Source of the DNA: Rotaria macrura
Lineage: Eukaryota; Rotifera; Eurotatoria; Philodinida; Philodinidae
Reading direction: 5' to 3'
Assembly (NCBI GenBank): GCA_900239685.1
Contig: OENT01000909.1
Location: forward strand, 656-64,655
Length of the DNA stretch: 64,000 nt
Shown: positions 38,592 through 51,521 of the stretch, in pieces
Layout of the letters: each line of letters opens with the position of its first letter
Position numbering within the stretch: the first letter of the stretch is position 1
The notes under the pieces: generated by a model
Seen by the model: the letters and a program-made list of their open reading frames with translations, nothing else
What the model was told of the DNA's origin: nothing
The model's database searches: none
Translations under genes and position numbers: made by a program

Positions 38592-41500
38592 ATGACGACT
38601 ATCGTTAGTACTTCAAATTCCGAAGTAACAACACCAACAAGTTATGTATCACGTTGGATTGCTCAAAGTCATAATGCTTATCAAAATAAAGCACACGAAT
38701 TCTATTCTCCATCATCATGTTCTTCATCTTCTTCATCCTCCTGTGACTTTCGAACACCAATTGCATCAACTAAAACTTTGTCAAGTATCATCTCACCGGC
38801 AGTCACTACAACGACAACATCGAAATCTAAGATAACAACATGGCAAGCACAAGCCAAGACCCGACTAGATGCAGCGGCCGCTGCTGCTGCTGCTGCTGCT
38901 TCGAAAACTCACGATTCTTCACTTATCTCATCCATGACTATGAACAATAATGAATTTCAAGAAAAATTACATCGTGTCAGGTGAGGATATTTTGCAACTC
39001 AATTGAGATGATGACGTAATTTTTCTTCTCGATTGAGTGATGTTATATCAATATACTCTTATTCAAATGAGTTTAATGTAACAACACTATTGACTATTGA
39101 TTGACTGATTTTTTCATAGAAAGTCTGTCGTAACGATAATAATAAAATACAAATGAATAAGAAAACGATGAATAGAGAAAATTTGTGAGATTAATGAAGA
39201 ATCCTCTGCAATTCATGCATTGCGTGACAGTTGATATACATATATATAAATTGAACATAAGACTACCAATGATATGAAATTAAAAAAAAGAACGTTGAAT
39301 AGTCTATATATTGAAATAGATTAAGTATATGATTTTGAGCACACACGTACTACATGAAGTACATATAGAGGTATAGATATATATATATATATATATATGC
39401 AAGAAAAAGATCTGTATCTCAATTCTTATCAGTTTTATGAACATTGAACTGTAATAAATGACGTATACATTTTCCTAGAGCGTTACTGGATGCTAAAAAA
39501 CATCGGTTATGTCGTTATTTCTCGTCATCATCTGCAATACTATCAGATCAAGTGCATTCATCATCATCAGTAGTAGGAGAACACGCATCTCCTTCTCAAC
39601 CTTCTCTTCCTCCTCCTCCTCCTCCTCCTGCTTCATCGTCATCAGTTTTAGCACTTGAGGTAAGTACTTGAAACGTCTCGACTTATGAAATGATGCACAT
39701 GTATGTATATAATACTTCAGAATGTCTATATGCCACATGATGAATCTCGATCATCTTCAAACTATGCGTATCATACCTCATCAATGTTACCTTGTCTTAT
39801 GGAAGAATCGCCAAGTGATTCCGGTTGCAGTGATGGCACAAAGACAATAAACAATGATGATGTTATTGAGCCAACAGTAAAAAATCCAGCAGTTGTCGAT
39901 CTAAGTAAACCATTGAGTAAAGAAGAAATGCTTGCAATCATACAAGTTTTACGAGAATTATGGAGAAAACAATTCGGTACAGAAATACCAGATATCAAAA
40001 TAAAATCAACATTATCAACATCGAATTCATTTGTAAACCGATCTGTGGGCAATGCTGGAGGAATGCCTTATATATCAAATAATAAGAAAAGTCAATATCA
40101 TTCAACGCCAGCATTGAATAAATTGAGTGCAGAACTAAGTGATATTAAAGATAAATTAAAGAGATTTTCATCTAGCCGTACAAATGACGAACAATCAAAA
40201 CAGATTTCATGCGAAACCAAATCCAATGGTAAGCTATTTCTCTTTTTAATAACAGATCATTTTATAGTCTCATAACAAGACTATTCAAACATCTATAGAT
40301 CGTGATTGATATTTATCTCAATTACTTATCTCTTTTAAAAATCGATACACTTGAGTAGTTACATTGTTCTTAATGTATCAGTTGTCCTAGGACTAATACG
40401 ATAGAAGATATACATATTTAATACCGCTTCGTTGTGAAAGCTTACTCAGTTAGCTTTTTTTAATATTCACTGACGCCTTAAAATTCATGGAATGTTCTCG
40501 TAGAAAATATTATTCGAATAATTTATTCTTTACTAATGACAATAGGACAAGAGTTTTACTGGTATTCTTAGAAGTTAAAATGATCTCACGTCGAACATTC
40601 CGTATAGTTAATTACAAATGCAAGTAACCGAAAAATGTTTTAAAAATTAATTCTTTTATCGATGTCGATTTCAAGAGTATCAATAGAGAAATGATTTATG
40701 AATAGATATTGACAACTATATTTTACAAATAAAACAGAGTTAGTTCATTTCATTCGAATTCAACGAAACTATTGCATACTTTTTCTTTTGCTTGTTATTT
40801 TTGAGACATTCACTAGCTGACATGAATCATCATATGTTACAAAATGATATCTTGTAGTTATAAGTTAATCTTAAACAAATTCTCAGATTACATATTCAAT
40901 AGATAATGTCGTACTTCTAATATTTGTATACGTATGCGTTCTTCATTTAATTAGCTTGATATCATTTGATGATAAACGATTTACATTCATAATTTGTGTA
41001 AAATTCTATCTATGGGATGAAAATAGCTTAACATAAAACTCGTGTTGATTAACAAGTCTGACTCTGTTGACTTATGAGCAAATGAATAATGATTTGTACC
41101 AAACAAATATCACATTGTCATCGTTTTTCTACTATTTAATTTTTATAAGAATACATATCTTGTCACGTATAAGATCAAATTAATCGTGTGACACGTTTTC
41201 TTTTTTGATTATGTAAGTGTTGCACAATGATTATCTGAAAAGTTGCACTTCAGGGTTTCTCATTGTGAAAGAGTGATTGATGAAGATGACACCTTGCACT
41301 GCATAGGAAAGTACTTGCTAAACAAGTACTGGCTTTCACGTATCAAAAAGTGCAATTTTCACTGTTTTGTCTTTTCTTCATCAATGTCTAGGCAATAGTA
41401 CAGAACCTGAAAAAATTCAAATACACAATGAGAGTCTAGTATTTATTCCGCTCGGTGCTCCACTCACTGTATGTATTTATATTGATTGTTCTCATTCACG

Positions 41501-43002
41501 AGAAACAATTTCATATTTAATACTAGCCTAAAGATCTCGAACGAATGCAAGCCAAAAAAGATGCACTCATACGTCGACAAATTCAACGACGTGAAGAACA
41601 ATTAATTAAGAAAAACGAACGATTAACAGCAGCCATTGATAATCAAAATGAATATCTTCTCTATGAAGAATATACAACACAACGTCGATTAGAAAATGAT
41701 CTTCGTCGTAAAACAATCTTACAAGCACATATCGAACAAAAACGTTTGGAAGCTGATCCACCATCGTCCAACGATTATTATTTTGCAGCAGCTCGAAATC
41801 GAAATCGTTTAAAAAGAAAAGCGTCCATGACATCATTCGTTTCATTCGACGATGATGCCAGTTATGGTGGTTCAACATTTGATTTATTTAGTACAGCAAG
41901 TGGAAAAAAATCTTGTAGATATAATCTATTATTTCGTTAATCAAAACAAAAAAATAATACTATTGAACGTTTTCTCTTTCGCTTAGTACAAACTCCAAGG
42001 CGGAATGTAAATCGATTTGCTTTCGTATCTCCAAGTATAACAGCATCGACAAGTGCATCTCGATCAAAAATGAATCGAGCTGCAAGCATATGTAATATAA
42101 ATGAACATTACGATTCATTTACATCGTTAAATTCTAAAGCAACAATCCCAATAGTACGAACAACAAGAACATCAGCTTTATTTGGCGGTAGTCTAATGAA
42201 TATTTCTACTGTGAATAATAATAATAATAATAATAATATTAACAATAAACAAGCACAACAACGATCATTCAATTTACTTGATGATGCGTTTGATTTAACA
42301 ATAGAATCACCATTAAGTGGTTCACTTTCATCGATAGCTTTGTCAACGCCGGGAGGTAAAGATCAATTAACATTATATCCTTTTTTCTTGTTGTATCAAT
42401 TAATCTTTGTTGTACTTACTTGGTTTTCGTTTTCAAAGGATCACGTCTAGTCCGAAATCAAACAAATTTATTGACGAAATCAAATAAAAAGACAATCATT
42501 AATGCATTTCGACAGATTGTACTTGCTGGTCCAGCTAATGAACGACAACGTGATATTGTTACTCGAGTAAGATTTTCAGTTTTGCTGTTTTAGTATCATT
42601 TTTTTTTATTCTGTCTTGTTCTGTATGATAACTGCACTTGCATAGGAAATCGAATTGTGTGAGACTAGACATTTTATTATTCTTTTTCGTGATCATCGTC
42701 TACAATTTCGTGCTGTCTATATGTATATACCTGAAACAGATATTATTGAAAAATTACATGGTGTTGGACCTAATATAATAACTGAAATAATGGTAGAAAA
42801 ATGGTTTAAGTACGGGCTCATTTCGAAACTATTCAAAATGAAATGAATCGATTTCTCCTTTTCTTCTTCTAGATACAATTCAGGTAGTAAACGTTTTGCT
42901 AATATTCCAATTCGACATTTTTCAATACAATGCGACGCTATTATTATTCATAACGATTTCTGGCAGAAAAAACTTCTTATGCATATGAACAAATTACATT
43001 GA
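38592..43002 (+). CDS. CAMSAP/Patronin-family microtubule minus-end protein lacking a CH domain
   Basis: Exons: 38592-38980, 39479-39659, 39721-40228, 41392-41468, 41527-41914, 41987-42355, 42439-42566, 42646-42809, 42873-43002. Phases agree throughout, giving 777 residues. The last three exons encode a CKK domain, the microtubule-binding signature of the family: KKTIINAFRQIVLAGPANE, then ETRHFIILFRDHRLQFRAVY, GVGPNIITEIMVEKWFKYNS and KRFANIP. Exons 2, 3 and 5 carry helical, charged segments like the family coiled coils (KLHRVRALLDAKKHRLCRYF; RMQAKKDALIRRQIQRREEQ). The start ATG has an in-frame TGA six codons upstream, and no calponin-homology domain precedes the coiled coils. Homopolymers: ten Ala in exon 1, seven Pro in exon 2, Asn run in exon 6. 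The donor of exon 5 (GTAGAT) is the weakest junction. Confidence 0.9.
38868..38902 (+). repeat. GCN repeat coding a ten-alanine tract
   Basis: Alternating GCA/GCG/GCC/GCT codons encode ten consecutive alanines after RLD in exon 1 of the CAMSAP gene. The GCT part is an uninterrupted trinucleotide run and may vary in length between alleles. Confidence 0.9.
40229..41391 (+). other. 1.2-kb intron of the CAMSAP gene with nested inverted repeats
   Basis: This is by far the largest intron of the gene. Near its 3' end, CTGAAAAGTTGCACTT (41235-41250) pairs imperfectly with AAGTGCAATTTTCA (41348-41361). Between them AGTACTTG (41310-41317) pairs exactly with CAAGTACT (41323-41330). No coding exon was recognised. 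Confidence 0.6.
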
Positions 43003-44428
43003 TTAAACAAATTCTTTTTTTTTTCGTCTTGCATTTGATTACATTTGCTCGTTGATTGTATATGAACATAAGTTATCGTTTCTTTTACATTTTTTTTTCT
43101 TTTTTTGACCAGTAAATATTTGAAACAAATTGAAGAAAAATTTTTCGTGATCGTAGAATATAATACTTCGATTGGTCATCTCAACGATTAAAGAAATCGG
43201 TCTATCGATCGAATTTCTATGTCAGTATATATTGTAATGTTGCTCCATTGTGTACGTCGTTCAAGATGATGATTTGAAATTGATATGACAGTCATTAAAT
43301 GATCAAGAAATCAAAGTGGATAAAATATAATTTGTCAAATCAACAGAATGATTCAGTGAACAAGCAAGTCTTTTAACGCATGTTAAAATATGAAAGCACT
43401 ATTAGAAATTAACAACACTGTCTTATCTCCATGTTTGATGTCTGCACTATAATTGTATGTTGCTATAATCATAACAAGTATGCATGTACGATGCTCAGTT
43501 ATTGGACAAGAACAAGTTCGGAAATAGTTTTTATCTACTACTATGCTAGTCTTTAGGTTCTCTTCTTTTTTTTTATGCTCATCATCTTTTCAAAACATGC
43601 ATGAAAACGGTTTTCTTTTTTCTCAAGGTCATTTTCTTAGACTCAATAGTATTCGATATATTTTGATCGAAGAGATAAACGATTTGATGTACTTAACATT
43701 GAAATGCGAGACGAATAACACATGAATAATGCCTTGAACTAAACTTGTGAAGGTTGTTCATCGGAAGCATATGTCAAAATTAAAATGACATCGAAACGGT
43801 ATACGACTAAAGTAGTTTCATGTGTCTGTTCTTCAACGTTTGGTTAAAATGATGTGCTTTGAAATAGTTCAATCCTATGAATATATCAGACGAGAAACAT
43901 TTTCGGACTATTCTTTCATTGTTCTATTTTGAAGGTTAAAATATATTCATATCATTAACTGTTACCATCGATGAGTCGTGCATCGATCCGTATTCAATTC
44001 TGACATGAGCATGAATCAAATACACAAATATTATCTGTTCCGTAATGATTACCTTTCATACATGACAAAATTGTAATATTGAAACAACGAGAACTAGATT
44101 TAACAATAGTTAATCATGACTAAATTCGTAGTTATCGCTGTAAAACATTCTACTTGAGATTTCATTTATGATTGGTAGAGAATTCACATGCCGATTACCA
44201 TCTGAAATGCAGCTACTATTTACATCAATTCATATACTAAAAAGAATTGATTGAACATATCAGTTGACTACAGTCATATCGTTTATTTCATAGTTAATAT
44301 TTGTCATTTTAAATGCTAAATGCAACGTAGACTAAGAAAAAGGAATTACCTTCACAAACATTTTTTTCAACCAGAAAAGCAATGTTTTATATATGACATA
44401 AAAGAAATATCAATAACACAGATACTTG
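43003..44428. other. Convergent intergenic region
   Basis: This region holds the 3' flanks of the plus-strand CAMSAP gene and the minus-strand secreted-protein gene. On the minus strand an AATAAA (TTTATT at 44282-44287) lies about 140 bp below the stop at 44429 and may be its polyadenylation signal. Nothing else was recognised. Confidence 0.5.
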
Positions 44429-44967
44429 TCAATAGAAGAAAGTCTTTCCAATGAAAACACTCAACAATAGAAGTAGTATTTCAACCCGATCATTGAACAA
44501 TATTGTTCTTGCGCTATTTCTCAAGGCTGTTCCACTACACATGGGGGCATTTTGATTGTGTAATTTTATAAGTCGACTATCACTACTCAACGTCATATCA
44601 ACTAAACCATCCATGAGAAAAAGTTCAGTTTTGAAACCAGTAGGCATGGTAATAATTGAATTAATTTTACGATCCGTTGGACAAGCATAACCGTCAAGTT
44701 GACTTAAAATATGTAGATAGTTTGGTTTCATCTTTGATAAAGTGATTTTTCCAGAAAAACAGCAACATTTTTCAATATTGCATTCCTCCGTTGTATAGAA
44801 TATGCCCGACCAATTAGGCATCACTCGTACGGATACATCATCATCAATTAGATCTGATATATATAGAAGAAAATTAGACATAGAAAACTTACAGTCGAAA
44901 ACATACGAGTTTTAATTGACTCCATTAGAATATTAGATACAAGTAATAAATATAGTATAAGTTGCAT
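44429..44967 (-). CDS. Small secreted Cys-rich protein with hydrophobic C-terminus, unknown family
   Basis: Preferred model: exon 1 44967-44907 and exon 2 44853-44429, joined in phase 1 across a 45-bp intron (GTATGT donor, TATATATCAG acceptor), 161 residues. Exon 1 gives a signal-peptide-like start (MQLILYLLLVSNILMESIKT). The mature part has six cysteines (EEC, KCCC, YAC, MC). The C-terminus VEILLLLLSVFIGKTFFY is hydrophobic, as in GPI-anchored or tail-membrane proteins. An alternative without the intron starts at the ATG at 44881 (150 residues) and lacks the signal peptide. The family was not recognised. It could be lineage-specific. Confidence 0.6.
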
Positions 44968-47216
44968 GATCAATATTTCTTTTTTTCGACAAACGAGTTA
45001 AATTATGCTATCAAGATATATGTATATATATATATATAGATAAATTTCTAACTCAAAGCACTGATACGAAAAAATGATTATCTTATCTCATAATGACACA
45101 TGTCTGTAAAAGTTAAAGTTCTTTCTAAATTTTCTCTTTGGTGATGTAATAACACCAATGTTAATGAATGTACATTCATTATTTTAATGTATCATGTATG
45201 GAATTTCATGGCTATTCTCTTTTCTAAATAATTTTCCGATCAACATGATAATTTCTTGAATACGGTGAAAAACTATAGCCATTATCTAGATCGAAAACAA
45301 TAACGATATTCAGTAAAAATACGACAGAATTACGATTTTGAACAAAACAAATATTAAACTGATCAATATTTCTTTAAATGCATGTCTATATTAAATTACA
45401 TTGGTTCAATCGAAAGATCTTTACTTAAGATTAAATTTCGTAATTAACAATCGTATATGTTTCATCTGAAATCAGTCTATAACACGGATTATAGTTTTAT
45501 ATATCTTAAAAAATCTTTCGATCAACCTTTAGTCTGAAATTTCATTATGTTCTTTATCACCTTGAATATCATTGAACAGTGTTCATTACTAAGAAAATCA
45601 TATAATTGCCATGTCGTCGAAGCTGACGTATCATCATTTTTGCATATCGATAATAAAATACAAAAAAAAAAGGGCCCATCAATTTAACTGTTGAGTGAAA
45701 CTGACTGAACATATATATATACGTGTGTGTGTGTGTATTCATTACTGTCACAATGTATCAAAGGTCATTTGGCAAGAACTAAAAACTTCGTTCTATTTCC
45801 TCTTCTCATTCTTTTTATGCTGAACAAGAATATTCTCTTCTAGGTCTTTCCGTTTTCTATGATAATATTAATTTTATAATACACCCTATTCGAAAGTATA
45901 TTCTATCTTGAAGCAATAATAAATTATTTTATCATAATAGATATTTTTATCATTAAATTCAAGGTATACTCTATCATTAAAGTATATATACGCATATATT
46001 ATTATGATTTATTTTTACTAAATAATTGTAGAAAGGAAAAAAGAACGGCATCCATTCACGAAATTGTTTGCTGATCGTAGAAAATTTTCTCTTCTTTTTC
46101 CTCTTTCGTATCCTACCAACAACGTAATTATTCAAACAAAATTGAATCATAGAAAGAAAAGAAACAAGAAAAGAGAGAAACAATGGCAACTAGGTGTTTG
46201 GTTGATGGTGATGGAAAACTAATCCTATTATAAAGAAAGAAAAAAAAAACGCATTGAAAGGAAAAATGATAGAGACAGCGAGAATAAAAAATATATTAAT
46301 TTCAGAGAAAAGACTCATCGATGGTCGCTTTATTCTACCTGTGCATGTTTATATTTGTAGAATAAAGGTTTTACCATTCATTTATGAAGAATGAGCATTG
46401 AAAAAAGTATATGCGAATAGTACACGTACATAATTAATCATGTGATTCAATATCAAAGAACTTGAAAATAATGAAACCTGAATGTAAAATATGAGGATTC
46501 ATTTATGGCTATAGGGAATCATGATTGTTCCTATTCATCAAATTTGTAATTCTGCTATAGGTACGATGAGTAGTTTGTGTGGCTAATATAATTCAAATGG
46601 TTTCTCTTTAGTTAATTGATTCTTTCACATGATCCCTATAATTAGATCAGTTTGTTGCAGTGATAAGTTAATATATGTGTTAATTCATGTCTCGAACGTG
46701 TATTCATATCGAACCATTTTCTCCTCTATGAGTAGAATGTATTCTTTATATTATATTTGTAATCTATTACAATACTTTACGTAAGACCACAATGTTTGTC
46801 GTGTACTTTTTTTGATTTAATCAAGTATTCACACATGTATATACGTATATATATATATATTTAATTCTGTTATACGTAATGATGATTCAAGTGATTATAA
46901 TTATTCAAATAATACTATCAATATGGAGAATGAGTTCTGATAGAAATACAAGACAAGTCTGAACGACCAAGAAATATAAAAATAATTGTTCGGATATAAA
47001 CTCACTTTTGATCTTCATTGGTCGAAAACTATGCGAAAAGACTAACTAAATTCATCTCATAAATTCTATGTCAGATAGCATCATCATATGATAAAATTCA
47101 ATGAATGAAGCCTTTATGAAATAAATCTCTCTCTCTCTAATATACACAAATATAAAGATAATCAGTATGATACGATGATCGATTCATAATTTCATATTGT
47201 TATAGATAATTTTCAT
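44968..47216. other. Intergenic, AT-rich, no gene recognised
   Basis: Short simple repeats include AT runs near 45025-45040 and a TA/TG run near 45710-45736. The short open frames on both strands show no protein-like features. Confidence 0.5.
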
Positions 47217-47540
47217 ATGTTTGATTTACTTTTGAATTATAATCGTGACTTAAATAAAAATTATTCATACGACAATGTCATTCTATTCAAAGGATGCGTT
47301 CAATTTTATCGACAATTATCGAAGTATAATGACAAACAAGTTACTGCAAAAAAATATCTTTCTCTTTTTATTTCATTACGATCATGGACACATCTAATTC
47401 ATTATATTGATGTATCATATTTGTTTCCCGTTCTTTGTACACTTATTTGTTTGTTTGTATTATTGAATAGCATCCATGTTGAATTGAAATTGACATTTAA
47501 AGATATATTTAATATTAAATCATATCTTATTTTGTTTTAA
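47217..47540 (+). CDS. Orphan ORF with one hydrophobic segment (possible terminal exon)
   Basis: This 107-residue frame starts ATG and ends TAA. An AATAAA at 47569-47574, 29 bp after the stop, suits a real 3' end. Composition is protein-like (NYSYDNVILFKGCVQFYRQL; AKKYLSLFISLRSWTHLIHY), with one likely membrane segment (LFPVLCTLICLFVLLN). An acceptor-like TTGTTATAG lies about 15 bp upstream, so it might be the last exon of a gene whose other exons I cannot find, or a gene relic. No family was recognised. Confidence 0.35.
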   Translation: MFDLLLNYNRDLNKNYSYDNVILFKGCVQFYRQLSKYNDKQVTAKKYLSLFISLRSWTHLIHYIDVSYLFPVLCTLICLFVLLNSIHVELKLTFKDIFNIKSYLILF

Positions 47541-47568
47541 AATATGATAAAAATTTTTCGCTTACTCT

Positions 47569-47574
47569 AATAAA
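47569..47574 (+). terminator. Polyadenylation signal AATAAA after the orphan ORF
   Basis: A canonical AATAAA lies 29 bp after the orphan ORF stop codon. It supports a transcript end but does not by itself prove coding. Confidence 0.45.
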
Positions 47575-49037
47575 GCATTCAACACATTTAAGTGATGTGT
47601 ACAGGTATATTTACTTGTGAAAAATTTATTTAAAAAAAGCATTTGTAGATAGCGTAGTTAAACTATTCGGCTCATTTTCAGATAAGATAAAAGACAGTAA
47701 AAAAGTTCGTTAGTACACCCACTTTATACAACCAGTGATTAAAAAAGGAATAGACAAATTGATACACAATGAGTTTGTTGTCTGATTGTCATATTATGAT
47801 CATTAGATCATTTTAAATACAGATTACAGAAATATGAATTCGAAAAAAAAAAGAGATTTTTTTTTCTGTTGAATGTCATACGTCTACATATTTGAGAATC
47901 CTAGATAAAAAAATCATTGATCTAATTTCATAAGGAATAATACATATGAAATTACTATCTAGAAATTACTTTCATGCCGAAAATTCAATAATAGAAGAAA
48001 TGAACTAACGTATTGTTTATTGGCTGAATATTTTTATGAGTGTGAAAAATTTTCTCACAGTGAACAAACTTCAATATCCAGAATTCAAGTTACTTTTTAC
48101 TGATATTCATAGATAAAGATCTCTTTTAGAGTACTGCAGTTCCACTTTTATTGCATTTAAAACTGATAAATAATCGTTGAAAATCTTCTATGACATACAT
48201 ATTTCTCAACGAAATGCAAAAAACCAAGATGACTTCACTTGAATCTATTATGTTATCATTGACTATATCTAGTTCGAAATCGTAACGGTTGAAAACAAAA
48301 ATAATACTCGTCATCGAATACTTATTTCAATTTCGAACAGCCGAACGACTGATAAGAATGTAAAAAAGAACGCCAAAGAATACTCGATTTATAGTGTAAG
48401 GATAAGTCGCTTTTATATAAAAGTATAAGTCAACATTGAAGGTAGTCAGCGATGCTGCGGAGACAAATCTTTTAAAAATAATTTGTGAAAAATTCTATCG
48501 ATAATGAAACCGGATTTTGTTTTCCTGTTTGTCATAGTGTCATACTCTCAATGGTAACAATAAGTCATTCACAAAAACTTTTCAAAGATGGAAACGACTG
48601 AAAAATAGCGTTGAGAGTGCTTTCATTCTAACAGTACTAGACGTTGTAATTTGCAGGAAGGGAAAAACTCCTACTTGTTTCCATGCCATTCTGCCTGTGA
48701 ATCCTATTTCAATTCACAACTACATTGTCTGGCTAATTCTTTTTCATTTTCTTGTACATGAAAAAAAAAAGGATTAATCGCATTGGAATATCCGGTTTCC
48801 GTATCGAATCGAAAAGTCGACACTTGAAAAATATTAGATACTACAAAGTTTTTAATGCCTCTTTCATTGATTCTTATTCACATGAACATGTCAAGATCAA
48901 TTCATTCCTTCTTTGTTATATTTTCTTCGCAAAATAAAATATAGTACAATACTGATGATTGTCCATGAAAAAGAAAGAAACAAAGAAGTTTGTAAAAAAA
49001 AAGTCATCAAGAATGAAGACCACAACGTCTGTTTGAT
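47575..49037. other. Intergenic region, no gene recognised
   Basis: AT-rich sequence lies between the orphan ORF and the 3' end of PACRG. No plausible coding exon, RNA gene or repeat array was found. Confidence 0.5.
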
Positions 49038-50076
49038 TTAATTGAGCATAACGGATTCATAAGTAGGTATCATATACCTGAAAGCAAAAGAAGTTCTTGT
49101 GGTAGATATGCTTTTTTTTTCTGTTGTCAAAAATAAACTATACTTGATATTAATGAATGCATCTTCACCACCATGTCTTTCGAATGCTTCCAATGTTTCA
49201 TTTATTAAATCTCCTATGTTTTCTCGACGTTGTTGTCCATATTCAATACCATCACCCAAATTTGCTTTAAAATGAAATGAACAAATATTTATTAGTAGAA
49301 AATGAATAAACGGAAATGTATGCGTACAATTCCAATTTTTAAAAAGATTAAATATTGGTAAAATTTGACGATAATAAGGTACAAGTGCTTCTCCAATCAT
49401 ATCAGCTGACATCACTAATTGTTGAAGTATTTTCAATGTTGTACAAATAACCTTATGATTTCGTGTATTTAATGCATCTAAACAGGAAAATGTAATTAAT
49501 TTTTATGAATTTTCTTTTGAAGATTTTATAAGATGGAAATATACTTTTGATTGGTACAATCAATTGTGGAATGACAGGTAAAATTTTATTTCCACCATGT
49601 TCCAACATATCATGAATACCTTGACGAGCAAAAAAATCATAGGGATGGTCAATTTCACAGAGTCCATCGAAAAACAATGGTAGATAATGATGATAGTCAA
49701 GTTTTTCAATTTCCACCTAAGATTATCAGACTTTATTTCTTACAAAAGAAAAGAAAACATTGTTCTTTCAATACCTTCCAAGCAATTTTGTTTCCTTTTG
49801 TATCATGTTCAAGTGCTATTGGAAAATCACCACGTTCGTAGAATTTACGAAAAGCCGTTGGTTTGCTATTTCGTATGCGTGTTGCTTCGGCTGATGGTGG
49901 AGAGTTAACCTAAGATGAGTTTCTTATTTAAGACGAAATATATATACTAGGATTGTAACGTAAGTTACTTTAGCATTTTTAAGAAGAGATTTTACTGTAA
50001 AACCATCTGTTTGCAAGGGTCCAGTTTGTCGCAATCGTGCGTTAGTTTCACGACGAGGCGATGTAGCTGTAGCCAT
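49038..50076 (-). CDS. PACRG: PACRG (parkin co-regulated gene) homologue
   Basis: Exons: 50076-49969, 49909-49775, 49716-49545, 49477-49328, 49264-49144, 49077-49038. Phases agree and give 241 residues, close to vertebrate PACRG. PACRG is a protein of axonemal doublet microtubules and the inner junction. Near-identical family stretches: [100 protein letters not shown] and the ending PTYESVMLN. The start is the first ATG after an in-frame TAA. The last intron (donor GTATAG) does not break the frame if retained and would add about 20 residues before the C-terminus. The N-terminus before GFTVK is short and unconserved. Confidence 0.95.
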
Positions 50077-51521
50077 TATTTGTTGTCGAGTTCTTGAGAG
50101 TGTTGCAATTTCACACAAGTGGCTTACACTTTCTTTCGTTTCTTTACTGTTTATTGACAACGACCATTACAAAAAGTGATTGCCAAGAAACAATCCTCCT
50201 TTGACTACAGTTCTTTTTTTTTCATTTAAAAAACGACATCTTTTATTAAAACATGTACGTCGTCTAAAGATGATGAATCGATAATGTCACTCTCTATCAA
50301 AATATTTTTGAAATGAGATCAACAATAATCATTGTCAGCATTTTACTATGGATAAGTTTCTTGTACTGAATTTTAAATTTTTAAAAAGAAACCTAGTCAA
50401 AGAATTGTACATAGCATGAAAATAGTATATGATTTCAGAAGAAATACATGAGATATATTATCCATGTATTATAATCGAAGGATAGTACTCTATTTTGGAG
50501 TTGAATGTAAACAGAATCTTTTCTTTTCAACATTTAGAAAGTGTTTTGACCTTCTTATGTAAACTGTAGAATTAGATAACAATGACTTTTGTAAAATAAA
50601 CATACTATAGTAGTATTTGAGATTGAATAATATTTACTATACTATGGCAATGTAAATTATATCAGTGAATTATGAGAGAACCTTATGACGATGATTGTTA
50701 TTGATTGATTGTATTGTATGATTAGAAAAGGATCGGTATAGTCTACGTTATGGTTTCTTTTTTGACAATTTTCTTCTTATTATTATGACGCCGTTATCAA
50801 AATTGACCTTCCCATGAATGCTATAAGATCATGCATGAATAACGTATTATCAGTTGATCAAACAAAACACATCTATCCTTGTCGTCAAGATTTTATGACT
50901 TATAAATAGTAATCATTCAAATAATATATGATAATCATCTATTTAGTTTATTTTGAACGAAGTAGTATTTACTTTTTCACAAGTGGTTGTTATTTTTCTT
51001 TGTACCATTATCTTCTTTCTTTCAATATTTGATTACATTTGAAAATTGTAGAAAATTTAAATTTAGTTTTAAAATTTCGAAGGATGAATTGCTTGAATAG
51101 ATGTAAGATTGAATATAGTATATGATCGATCTTCCTTGCTGTTTAGAGTCTGATCGTATAAATTCAGGTCATATGTATTTATTCAAAAAACAGAAGAGAA
51201 ATCTCGATACAAATCTACTCTTCACCCATGCTAAGAAAAACAAAAGGCCTATACTTATTTTTGTTACGTATGGATTAGTATATCACAAATCTACTGTAAA
51301 GCCAATGGGAAAACACGTAATCAAACAAAAACAAAAACAGATACAAATCCATGAGCACTTGTAGTCATAGTGAATGGTAGTAATTAGATACTAGGGATCA
51401 GATGTACACAAGAAGGAAAAAAACACAAGATGAGAATATAACCTATATCGGAAAGTAAAACACACACACAAAAAGTCAATGTTATCTTTTCGTATTCTTT
51501 TTGTTTTTTTTCAATCAGTTT
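50077..51521. other. Intergenic region between PACRG and MDM1
   Basis: The region is AT-rich and should hold the PACRG promoter (just above 50076) and the MDM1 3' UTR (just below 51522). The 80-codon plus-strand frame at 51122-51364 lacks family similarity or splice context and was not accepted. Nothing else was recognised. Confidence 0.5.

Noticed and set aside
45160-45185. Short palindrome around AATGAATGTACATTCATT
   Set aside because: It is an isolated 18-bp palindrome in AT-rich intergenic DNA with no flanking structure. It could be chance.
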